Below are positions 1-5,387 of a DNA stretch of 5,387 nt, piece after piece. A program made the position numbers and the translations under genes. Each line of letters begins with the position of its first letter. The stretch's first letter is position 1. This DNA is from Candidatus Poribacteria bacterium (GTDB lineage Bacteria > Poribacteria > WGA-4E > WGA-3G). The notes below the pieces were generated by a model, which did not search any database, had not been told where the DNA came from, and worked only from the letters and a program-made list of their open reading frames with translations. The stretch is taken from the NCBI GenBank assembly GCA_009842375.1, contig VYFM01000004.1, forward strand, positions 1 through 5,387. Direction: 5' to 3'.

Positions 1-2
1 CA

Positions 3-172
3 TCAGAAATTCCCGAACTTGATGATGACTTTTGGGAAAATGTCGATCAGATTGTCCCGAAAATCTTCTCCAAATTGAACCTGAGGTTTTAGAATAGTTC
101 AACAGACAAGAACAAGATTATCAAATTCGGATAAATACAGTGCTCAGAACGTATATGGAAACACATAGATAA
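3..172 (+). pseudogene. Decayed BrnA/CopG-like antitoxin gene, 3' part (5' end outside window)
   Basis: The reading frame starting at position 3 gives IPELDDDFWENV, which resembles the segment before the DNA-binding domain in BrnA-type (ribbon-helix-helix) antitoxins, but it runs into a stop at 90-92. The missing C-terminal half lies in the frame one base back. From 59 that frame reads ENLLQIEPEVLE, then a TAG at 95-97, then FNRQEQ and DYQIRINTVLRTYMETHR, ending at TAA 170-172. The family usually reads 'EPEVLEWF' followed by 'GYQTRINAVLRAYMEAH', so the TAG sits where Trp (TGG) is expected. One lost base in the C run at 56-58 would join the two frames. I therefore read this as a gene broken by a frameshift plus a nonsense change. 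An intact relative would repress its own operon and neutralise a BrnT-like toxin, normally encoded just upstream, which is not visible here. Family assignment is from remembered motifs; the two-lesion reading is seen directly. Confidence 0.62.
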
Positions 173-213
173 ATCATCAACATAGAAAATGTTAATATGG
201 AAGTAAGAAAAAT

Positions 214-1071
214 ATGACAACCAACAAATCCCAACCAACTCCACTTTCTCTTGAACAGATGGAACAATGGGAAAATGATGGCTACCTGTTGCTGAAGGAC
301 GTTGTCCCAAAAGCTACTATCAACGGTGTGCGGGACAAATTTGCAAACGTCGTGGATGATATTATTCGTCAACTGAAAGAGCAAGGCATCGTTGAAGATG
401 AAGGAACAGAACTACCGTTTGAAACCCGCCTTGCACAAGTTGCTAAAGAGCATGCCAACCGATTCGGTAGGTCATGGCGTGGACAAATCGCAACTGCTGA
501 AATTTTCGATTTACACTATGCTGCACGCCTCGTAGATGCAATCGGTCAACTCACAGGAACTGATGTTATTGGGCATCCCGTTTTTAATGCTCGTCCCAAA
601 CTTCCCGGTCAACAGTTAACCGTCGTTCCGTGGCACCAAGATAGCGGTTATTTCGGTAAAGTCAGTGAAGAGTCACTCATACCAACCGCTTGGATCCCAC
701 TCGTGCCTGTGGACGAAGCTAACGGATGTCTACAAGTAGTTGCAGGTTCCCATCGGTTAGGTGTTGTTGACCATCACACTGAAAACCGAGAGGGTAAGTT
801 TCTTGAGGTGATGGACGAACTGATAGAGGATTCTCGTATCATAACTTGTCCTATGGAAGTAGGTGACGCGCTGGTGTTCCATAATCTTACCCTACACCGA
901 TCCTTACCGCACACAACAAGCAGAATTGTGCGATGGGCAATTGACATCCGTTATCTACGTGACGGTGATAGTCCGGGTACAATTTATTGGAAAGACCCAG
1001 ATTTTAAATGGGTTATCCGAAGCGAAACGCAACCCCTGACTACCCTCGCAGAATGGCTTGAAATGTGGTAA
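214..1071 (+). CDS. Phytanoyl-CoA dioxygenase (PhyH) family Fe(II)/2-oxoglutarate-dependent oxygenase
   Basis: This 285-residue protein is a probable cytoplasmic non-haem iron oxygenase that couples 2-oxoglutarate decarboxylation to hydroxylation of an unknown small molecule. It opens with the family's usual pattern: a short helix, then 'NDGYLLLKDVV' at about 21-31. The double-stranded beta-helix core carries the iron ligands. H141 and D143 form HxD in 'PWHQDSGYF', and H228 in 'LTLHRSLP' is the distal His. 'GCLQVVAGSHRLG' at 171-183 is the typical strand between them. R237 or R240, just after the distal His, should bind the 2-oxoglutarate carboxylate. Length is normal for the family and all key residues are present. 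The ATG has a modest GGAAG at 199-203, ten bases upstream. It is the first intact gene of a co-directional set that continues with a DlgD-like dehydrogenase 42 bp downstream. PhyH relatives act on very diverse substrates, so phytanoyl-CoA itself should not be assumed. Confidence 0.9.
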   Translation: MTTNKSQPTPLSLEQMEQWENDGYLLLKDVVPKATINGVRDKFANVVDDIIRQLKEQGIVEDEGTELPFETRLAQVAKEHANRFGRSWRGQIATAEIFDLHYAARLVDAIGQLTGTDVIGHPVFNARPKLPGQQLTVVPWHQDSGYFGKVSEESLIPTAWIPLVPVDEANGCLQVVAGSHRLGVVDHHTENREGKFLEVMDELIEDSRIITCPMEVGDALVFHNLTLHRSLPHTTSRIVRWAIDIRYLRDGDSPGTIYWKDPDFKWVIRSETQPLTTLAEWLEMW

Positions 1072-1085
1072 TCCTAAGTTATAAT
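1058..1085 (+). promoter_or_regulatory. Candidate internal sigma70-type promoter before the DlgD-like gene
   Basis: TTGAAA at 1058-1063 (five of six bases match the -35 consensus) and TATAAT at 1080-1085 (perfect -10) are separated by 16 bp. The -35 box lies inside the last codons of the dioxygenase gene. Transcription would start near 1092, just ahead of the AAGGA ribosome binding site at 1101-1105. This would let the last three genes of the cluster be expressed without the dioxygenase. The call rests on the motifs alone. Confidence 0.5.
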
Positions 1086-1113
1086 ACTGAACAGACCGTT
1101 AAGGAAGAACTGC

Positions 1114-2133
1114 ATGATACGTGTGCCTTTTCAAGCATTATCAGACGAATTTTATCGTGTCCTCACATCTGTTGGTTTTGACGGTGATCGGGCAAAATTA
1201 TGTGCAACACTATTTGCCGAGAATCAACGAGACGGTGTCTACTCACACGGACTCAACCGTTTTCCTGGATTTGTCTCAGGTTTGACAAGTAAACAGATTA
1301 ACTTCCGCGCAGAACCAGAGAAAAGCGAGGGTTTTGGTGCATTAGAACGGTGGGATGGCAAGATGGGTGTAGGACTTGTCAATGCTTACATCTGTATGCA
1401 ACGCGCAATGGAACTTGCCGAAACACACAGCATCGGTTGTATAGGTCTCTCAAACACGAACCACTGGATGAGGGGTGGTGCTTATGCCCTACAAGCGGCA
1501 GAAGCAGGCTACATCGGTATCTGTTGGACAAATACCGCTAAACTCATGCCACCGTGGGGTTCTGCTGAGAAAAAGATTGGAAACAACCCGTTGGCAATTG
1601 CAGTGCCGCGTGTTGATGGTCACATTCTACTGGATATGGCGATGAGTCAGTATTCAAACGGGAAATTAGAAGTTCTCCAGCATCAAGGCAAACAACTTTC
1701 TTTACCTGGCGGGTATGATACTAAGGGTGAACTAACGATTGAACCCGCAGAGATTCTCAATTCGCAGAGAGCACTACCAATAGGATATTGGAAGGGTTCC
1801 GGGTTAGCACTTGTGCTTGACACAATGGCTGCAGTCATCTCAGGTGGACAAGCCACTCATCAGATTGGGAAACAGAAATCAGAATATGCTGTCTCTCAGG
1901 TCTACATTGCCATTAATGTCACAGGTATGATGGGACAAGCAGTTTTGAAAGAAACCGTTGAGGAGATTATTAACGATTTCCATACTGCCGTACCGTTAGA
2001 TGAAAATGAAAAAGTGCGATATCCGGGAGAAGGTATGATGCGTATACGACAGGAAAGTATTGAAAAGGGAGTCCTTGTAGACGAAACACAATGGCAAGCA
2101 CTGTTGGAGATGCATCAAGGTGAGGTGGACTAA
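1114..2133 (+). CDS. dlgD: 2,3-diketo-L-gulonate reductase / 3-dehydro-L-gulonate 2-dehydrogenase-like, Ldh_2 family
   Basis: This 339-residue protein belongs to the malate/L-lactate/ureidoglycolate dehydrogenase (Ldh_2) family, which has its own NAD(P)H-binding fold. It closely follows my memory of E. coli DlgD/YiaK along its whole length. Shared blocks are 'GVYSHGLNRFPGF' (41-53), 'NHWMRGGAY' (116-124), 'GYIGICWTN' (132-140), 'MPPWGSAEKKIGNNPL' (145-160), and 'LPIGYWKGSG' (221-230). H45 in the SHG motif is the expected catalytic His, and H117 lies in the NHW motif near the active site. The E. coli enzyme interconverts 2,3-diketo-L-gulonate and 3-dehydro-L-gulonate using NAD(P)H in the cytoplasm. 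The start is supported by AAGGA at 1101-1105, eight bases before the ATG, and by alignment of the N-terminus with DlgD. No other gene of the E. coli yia pathway is in the window, so the true substrate may be a related 2-keto sugar acid. Family certain, exact substrate probable. Confidence 0.88.
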   Translation: MIRVPFQALSDEFYRVLTSVGFDGDRAKLCATLFAENQRDGVYSHGLNRFPGFVSGLTSKQINFRAEPEKSEGFGALERWDGKMGVGLVNAYICMQRAMELAETHSIGCIGLSNTNHWMRGGAYALQAAEAGYIGICWTNTAKLMPPWGSAEKKIGNNPLAIAVPRVDGHILLDMAMSQYSNGKLEVLQHQGKQLSLPGGYDTKGELTIEPAEILNSQRALPIGYWKGSGLALVLDTMAAVISGGQATHQIGKQKSEYAVSQVYIAINVTGMMGQAVLKETVEEIINDFHTAVPLDENEKVRYPGEGMMRIRQESIEKGVLVDETQWQALLEMHQGEVD

Positions 2134-2160
2134 CTGTCTCTTTGGAATCGGAGATAACTC

Positions 2161-3267
2161 ATGTCTTTACGCGCAGGGATTGTTGGTTGTGGTGGGATTA
2201 GTCGAAGTCATGCGGCAGCTTATGACGGGTTACAAGATATTATCCTCGTCGCAATGTGCGACATCAATCACGATGCCCTGAATAATCGCGCTGATGAATA
2301 CGGTATTTCAAACCGATATACTGACTATGAGGAGATGTTCGAGAATGAAACGCTTGATATTGTTAGCGTCTGTACACACGCACCTCTACATGCCCCGATT
2401 ACTATTGCGGCAGCAAAAGCAGGTATCCATGTTCTATGTGAAAAACCGCTATCAGTGGATTTAGAGACAGCTGACCAGATGCTTGCTGCATGTAACAATT
2501 CAGGTGTCTATTTGGCAGTGAGTCATCAATTTCGTTTCACACCACTATTTAGGCATGCCAAATCGTTAGTTGACACAGGGAAAATTGGCGAACTCAGATC
2601 AATTCGTGAAGTAGGTAAGGGACGCGAAGCAGGTTTCGAACTGATGGAGATGGGTGTTCACTACTTTGACGAAATGGCATACTTCTTAGACGGTATTTCT
2701 TGGATACAGGCGCATATTACCTATCAAGGACACGATGTATCGGAAGCAGACATTATGCACAGCAGTGAATTGTGCAAAACTGACAGGCGTGACAACGGTA
2801 CCGTAGCAGGAGATACAATGCTTATCCATATCGGTGGTGCAAGCGGTACTTATGGTATTATGGAGCTTTACAAACGCGAACAGACACACGGATGGATGAT
2901 GGGACCACACCTTCTCGGATCTGAGGGGCAATTGATGATAAAACCAAACCCAAAAACAGGTATAGACGAGATGTGGTACTGTCCATTTGATGTTACGTTT
3001 GCAGCGCATACACCCGCATGGGAACAGATAAAACTTGATACATCAGCGTTTCTTATTTCTGGTAAGGAATGGAGATCTCGGCACACTATCTGGAGTGCAA
3101 AGAATATGAGAAACGCAATCTTGGACGGCAATCAGCCTGAACTTGGTGGACGCAACGCCCTTACATCTCTTGAGTGTGTAAGCGCAACTTACGTGTCTCA
3201 TTTTACTGGGAAAAAAGCACATCTCCCTTTGGATGAACGGAATCACCCGCTTATTCATTCAAATTAA
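2161..3267 (+). CDS. Gfo/Idh/MocA family NAD(P)-dependent oxidoreductase
   Basis: This 368-residue protein is a probable cytoplasmic dehydrogenase acting on a sugar, polyol or cyclitol. The N-terminal Rossmann fold (about 1-122) has the dinucleotide motif 'GIVGCGGISRSH' (6-17), an acidic D34 at the end of the second strand (favouring NAD over NADP), and the family signature EKP at 94-96 with K95 as catalytic lysine. The C-terminal substrate domain begins near 123. It carries 'MGVHYFDEM' (164-172), in which H167 matches the conserved active-site His. The position four residues before it is E163, where inositol dehydrogenase-type members have Asp. Length and both domains are complete. The ATG follows CGGAG at 2149-2153 with seven bases between, and only 27 bp separate it from the DlgD-like gene, so the two are very likely co-transcribed. 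Substrate specificity in this superfamily cannot be told from sequence alone. Confidence 0.92.
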   Translation: MSLRAGIVGCGGISRSHAAAYDGLQDIILVAMCDINHDALNNRADEYGISNRYTDYEEMFENETLDIVSVCTHAPLHAPITIAAAKAGIHVLCEKPLSVDLETADQMLAACNNSGVYLAVSHQFRFTPLFRHAKSLVDTGKIGELRSIREVGKGREAGFELMEMGVHYFDEMAYFLDGISWIQAHITYQGHDVSEADIMHSSELCKTDRRDNGTVAGDTMLIHIGGASGTYGIMELYKREQTHGWMMGPHLLGSEGQLMIKPNPKTGIDEMWYCPFDVTFAAHTPAWEQIKLDTSAFLISGKEWRSRHTIWSAKNMRNAILDGNQPELGGRNALTSLECVSATYVSHFTGKKAHLPLDERNHPLIHSN

Positions 3268-3318
3268 ATTTGTCTTGGCAACTACACTAAAATAACTAAC
3301 TTAGGAGCAATAAACTGA

Positions 3319-4170
3319 ATGAAACTTGCATTCTTTGATGATTACCGACTCGGTGTGATATCAGAAAATAAAATCGTTGACATCAGCGATGCACTGAGTA
3401 ACATTTCCTACCACACACCACAAGAACTGATTCAAATGGTGATTGAGGATTTTGATAGTCTGCGTTCAACAATAACGGATGCAGCTGAGAATGGCACCCC
3501 AATCGCATTAGACAAAGTCAGTTTTAAACCCCCACTACCACGACCTGGGCAACTGGTTTGTCTTGCAGGAAATTACATTGAACCAGACAGTCCTTCACGG
3601 GGTGATTTTAATGCCTTCCTCAAATCACCGACAAGTGTTATTTCTACAAAAGAAACTGTCGAACTGCCAGAAGCAGATGTAACTGTTTTTCATTTTGAAC
3701 CAGAGTTAGCGATTGTTATAGGAAAAACAGCCAAGCATCTCACAGAGGAAAACGCGCTTGATTGTGTGTTCGGATACACACAATTTATAGATGTTTCAGC
3801 ACGCGGTTTACCGGGAGGTTTCTTTTTAGGGAAAAGTTGGCACACTTTCGCACCGATGGGACCTATACTCGTCACCGCTGATGAAGTTGAAGATCCTAAT
3901 GCACTCGGTGTACAACTATGGATCAACGATGGCTTACAACACGATTTCTCTACCAATTCAATGGCGCGATTTGTCCCAGAATTACTCGCTGAGGTTACCA
4001 ACGTACTAACGCTGGAACCGGGGGATGTCGTTTCTACAGGTACACATCATGAAGCACTCACAGCGGTTGGTGACGGAGATACGGTGCGGTTAGCAATAGA
4101 AGGTTTCGGTCCAGCGTTAGTCGTTGAAGTGCACGACCCGTTAAAACGGACGACTTGGCGCGGGGAATAA
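3319..4170 (+). CDS. Fumarylacetoacetate hydrolase (FAH) family protein
   Basis: This 283-residue protein has a short N-terminal domain ('MKLAFFDDYRLGVI') and an FAH catalytic fold from about residue 76. The divalent-metal site is intact: E127 and E129 in 'HFEPELAIVIG' and D158 in 'QFIDVSAR'. 'GKSWHTFAPMGP' (171-182) and 'LEPGDVVSTGT' (232-242) are further family blocks. Family members cleave C-C bonds in acylpyruvates or diketo sugar acids, or decarboxylate or isomerise them. Two departures stand out. The usual catalytic His after 'NY' (NYxxH) is replaced by Pro89 in 'NYIEPD', and the common GTPxG motif reads GTHHE (241-245). The protein may therefore use altered chemistry or other residues. 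The gene lies 51 bp after the oxidoreductase, with AGGAG at 3303-3307, eleven bases before the ATG. Its place after two dehydrogenases suggests it handles a keto acid they produce, but that is inference. Family assignment is firm; the reaction is unknown. Confidence 0.87.
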   Translation: MKLAFFDDYRLGVISENKIVDISDALSNISYHTPQELIQMVIEDFDSLRSTITDAAENGTPIALDKVSFKPPLPRPGQLVCLAGNYIEPDSPSRGDFNAFLKSPTSVISTKETVELPEADVTVFHFEPELAIVIGKTAKHLTEENALDCVFGYTQFIDVSARGLPGGFFLGKSWHTFAPMGPILVTADEVEDPNALGVQLWINDGLQHDFSTNSMARFVPELLAEVTNVLTLEPGDVVSTGTHHEALTAVGDGDTVRLAIEGFGPALVVEVHDPLKRTTWRGE

Positions 4171-4175
4171 AAAAG

Positions 4176-4205
4176 TTGACAACTACAGCGGTTTTCATGT
4201 ATAAT
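4176..4205 (+). promoter_or_regulatory. Consensus sigma70-type promoter for the lipoprotein gene
   Basis: TTGACA at 4176-4181 and TATAAT at 4200-4205 are both perfect consensus boxes, spaced 18 bp apart. The -35 box begins five bases after the stop codon of the FAH-family gene, and no hairpin terminator separates them. Transcription should start near 4212, giving a leader of about 120 nt before the ATG at 4333. The translation signal there is AAGGAGA at 4318-4324. Confidence 0.8.
4178..4191 (+). repeat. Left copy of a 14-bp inverted repeat flanking the lipoprotein gene
   Basis: GACAACTACAGCGG at 4178-4191 overlaps the -35 box of the lipoprotein promoter. The reverse complement of 5326-5339 is GACAACTACAACGG, differing at one base. 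A related direct sequence, TTGGCAACTACA, occurs at 3275-3286 in the gap before the FAH-family gene. The match is exact as stated, but a 14-mer with one mismatch can arise by chance in a window of this size, so function is open. Confidence 0.35.
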
Positions 4206-4332
4206 TTTAAAAATAAGGGATTTAGAACGTAGTCAGCCAAATGACAACTCGGAATGCTTTATCCAAGGTCGCAGGAAATTATTTTTAGTTTAGACAGAAA
4301 AATCCGTTCGTGATGATAAGGAGATACGATAC
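4206..4332 (+). other. Leader (5' untranslated region) of the lipoprotein gene
   Basis: About 120 nt lie between the predicted transcription start and the start codon. I recognise no known riboswitch in it. It contains a small inverted repeat (GTCA 4232-4235 pairing with TGAC 4242-4245) and a 15-codon open frame at 4241-4288 that lacks a ribosome binding site. The end of the leader carries a strong AAGGAGA at 4318-4324. The extent is predicted from the promoter, not observed. Confidence 0.45.
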
Positions 4333-5259
4333 ATGAAAAAACACAGAAATATAGCGATACATGCTATCTTCGCATTTATCTGTGTGTGGATGGTAGGATG
4401 TGGAGGCTGTAATCCGGAACCTGTCCCATCAGAGATGACCCCAACTGAAGGTCCAGAAACTGGTGGCACCTCTGTCCGTATTACCGGCGAAAAATTTGAT
4501 ATGAAAAACGGTGTGACCGTTACCTTCGGTGGAAAAGAAGGACAAAATGCAACTGTCCCAAGTAAAACAGAAGTTACTGTGGTAACACCTGCTGGCACAG
4601 CAGGGCAATCAGTGGATGTTGTCATTACCAATAAAGGAAAACCTGATGCACCTGTAACACTCACCCAGAAATTCACCTATAAGGATGCAACACCACCGAC
4701 CGTAACCCTAACCGATCCTACTGATGGTACAGTTATCTCTGAGTATGAAAATTCTTTGAATGTCAGGGATAGTCTTTCAGTGACCTTCAGTGAAGCAGTT
4801 GATGCAAATAGTGTATCAATTGAGGTTGCAGTCGCAAAGACTGAAGATTCTATGAGTGAACCCGCAGCTGCCACGATTTCCGGTACAGCAAGTGGAAGCG
4901 GTGATTCGGTAACGTTTACTTCAGATATGCCGATGCGCGCCGGACGTATCTATACTGTCACCGTCTCTGGTGCTACTGATATGGCAGGGAATACTCTCTC
5001 TTCTCCACACACTTTTAGTTTTAGTGTGACCAGTCCTGAACCGGTTGACAGGTATGTCGTTAGGGAAGAGGATATTGAGGAAGCAAATGGCGAAGCAGCG
5101 CTGAAACATATCGCTGCACGTCCTGAGATTTATGACGATGCCGAAAAGTGGACACGGTTAGTCGCAGGGAATCAGGACGATTATATCTTTGACAGGACGA
5201 GACTAAGTGTTGGACAACGTTTATGGATTAAACGCGGTCCTGCTTGGGGCGATAAATAG
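4333..5259 (+). CDS. Predicted lipoprotein with IPT/TIG, bacterial Ig-like and C-terminal LysM-like domains
   Basis: This 308-residue protein starts with a lipoprotein signal peptide: basic MKKHR, a hydrophobic stretch at 7-21, and a lipobox-like MVGC whose C23 would be lipidated (Met at -3 is tolerated but less common). Residues about 33-117 resemble an IPT/TIG domain ('PTEGPETGGTSVRITGEKF', then 'TVVTPAGTAGQSVDVVITN'). Residues about 119-233 look like a Big_5-type Ig-like domain ('TPPTVTLTDPTDGTVI', 'LSVTFSEAVDANSV', 'RIYTVTVSGATDMAGNTL'). Residues about 239-301 resemble LysM ('LKHIAARPEIYDDAEKWTRL', then 'LSVGQRLWIKRG'), with an altered 'GDTL' region (EEDIEEANGEAAL). The likely picture is a membrane-anchored, periplasmic or surface protein that grips peptidoglycan through LysM, with the Ig-like domains as a stalk or binding part. 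No catalytic domain is visible. It has its own promoter, a good ribosome binding site (AAGGAGA, 4318-4324) and a terminator, so it is a single-gene unit. Domain order is well supported; function is unknown. Confidence 0.85.
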   Translation: MKKHRNIAIHAIFAFICVWMVGCGGCNPEPVPSEMTPTEGPETGGTSVRITGEKFDMKNGVTVTFGGKEGQNATVPSKTEVTVVTPAGTAGQSVDVVITNKGKPDAPVTLTQKFTYKDATPPTVTLTDPTDGTVISEYENSLNVRDSLSVTFSEAVDANSVSIEVAVAKTEDSMSEPAAATISGTASGSGDSVTFTSDMPMRAGRIYTVTVSGATDMAGNTLSSPHTFSFSVTSPEPVDRYVVREEDIEEANGEAALKHIAARPEIYDDAEKWTRLVAGNQDDYIFDRTRLSVGQRLWIKRGPAWGDK

Positions 5260-5287
5260 CCGTAAAAAAATATCATAATAAGAATTG

Positions 5288-5325
5288 AAAAAGCCGTGTA
5301 CTTGATACACGGCTTTTTTTGTTTT
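5288..5325 (+). terminator. Strong rho-independent terminator after the lipoprotein gene
   Basis: AAGCCGTGTA at 5291-5300 pairs perfectly with TACACGGCTT at 5306-5315 around a five-base loop (CTTGA). A:T pairs extend the stem by three more (5288-5290 with 5316-5318). The 3' arm runs into seven T residues at 5314-5320, then G and four more T. It begins 28 bases after the stop codon. The A run on the 5' side could make it weakly active on the other strand too. Confidence 0.93.
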
Positions 5326-5339
5326 CCGTTGTAGTTGTC
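5326..5339 (-). repeat. Right copy of the 14-bp inverted repeat flanking the lipoprotein gene
   Basis: On the - strand this reads GACAACTACAACGG, one base different from 4178-4191. It lies directly after the terminator and directly before the GAT-periodic repeat. It contains no -35/-10 pair of its own. Confidence 0.35.
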
Positions 5340-5387
5340 TGAACAAGGATTTACAAGATAAGAAGATATTTGGGTTGGCGATGTTTT
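5338..5387. repeat. Degenerate short-period 'AGGATTTA'-type dispersed repeat, running off the window
   Basis: After TCTGAACA (5338-5345), GAT-like cores recur about every eight bases: GAT at 5348, 5357 and 5365, GTT near 5374, and GAT at 5380. This matches a dispersed non-coding repeat that I recall from several bacterial genomes, of the general form CTGAATCAGGATTTACAGG and onward. The periodicity is visible here; membership of that repeat family is from memory. No open frame or promoter is apparent in this stretch. Confidence 0.4.

Noticed and set aside
179..193. Small hairpin AACAT-agaaa-ATGTT upstream of the oxygenase gene
   Set aside because: Five A/T-rich pairs without a T run are too weak to call a terminator or operator.
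1350..1541. 63-codon open frame on the + strand within the DlgD-like gene
   Set aside because: It lies wholly inside the well-conserved dehydrogenase gene in another frame and matches nothing recognisable.
3275..3293. TTGGCA and TAAAAT before the FAH-family gene as a promoter
   Set aside because: The two boxes are only seven bases apart, and no correctly spaced partner exists for either.
3690..4001. 103-codon open frame on the - strand inside the FAH-family gene
   Set aside because: The + strand encodes the conserved metal-binding blocks over the same bases. The - strand product is low-complexity with no known motif.
4241..4288. 15-codon open frame in the lipoprotein leader, a possible leader peptide
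   Set aside because: No ribosome binding site precedes it, it has no run of a regulatory amino acid, and no attenuator hairpin follows.
4290..4676. 128-codon open frame on the - strand across the start of the lipoprotein gene
   Set aside because: It overlaps the signal peptide and IPT/TIG coding region, shows no recognisable domain and has no promoter or ribosome binding site on that strand. It is a shadow of the real gene.

Overview
The window looks like a piece of a bacterial chromosome of moderate-to-low GC content, with every recognisable gene on the + strand. The mix of a phytanoyl-CoA dioxygenase-type (PhyH) enzyme, an Ldh_2-family dehydrogenase, a Gfo/Idh/MocA oxidoreductase, an FAH-family protein and an IPT/TIG–Ig-like–LysM lipoprotein resembles what I know of Candidatus Poribacteria and related marine or sponge-associated lineages. 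This placement is inferred from gene content and style. There is no rRNA or other marker gene here to confirm it.

Layout. Positions 3-172 hold the 3' part of a BrnA/CopG-like antitoxin gene that appears to be decayed, with a one-base deletion in a C run plus a Trp-to-stop change. Positions 214-4170 hold four co-directional metabolic genes with short gaps of 42, 27 and 51 bp: a PhyH-family 2-oxoglutarate/Fe(II) dioxygenase, a close homologue of 2,3-diketo-L-gulonate reductase (DlgD/YiaK), a Gfo/Idh/MocA NAD(P)-dependent oxidoreductase, and an FAH-family protein. A good internal promoter candidate overlaps the end of the first gene, so the last three genes may also be transcribed separately. 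Positions 4171-4332 carry a consensus sigma70-type promoter (TTGACA, 18 bp, TATAAT) and a leader of about 120 nt. These serve a single-gene unit at 4333-5259, a predicted lipoprotein with an IPT/TIG domain, a bacterial Ig-like domain and a C-terminal LysM-like domain. A strong intrinsic terminator at 5288-5325 closes that unit. The last ~50 bases resemble a degenerate dispersed 'AGGATTTA' repeat.

How the genes may work together. Two dehydrogenases next to an FAH-family protein and a 2-oxoglutarate-dependent oxygenase suggest catabolism of a sugar acid, polyol or similar hydroxylated small molecule: oxidation/reduction steps, then C-C cleavage or rearrangement of a keto acid. Only the DlgD-like gene points to a specific reaction. 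The substrate of the set cannot be read from sequence, and no transporter, kinase or regulator lies in the window. The lipoprotein is probably an independent envelope gene. I see no CRISPR array, tRNA, rRNA, transposase or phage gene.
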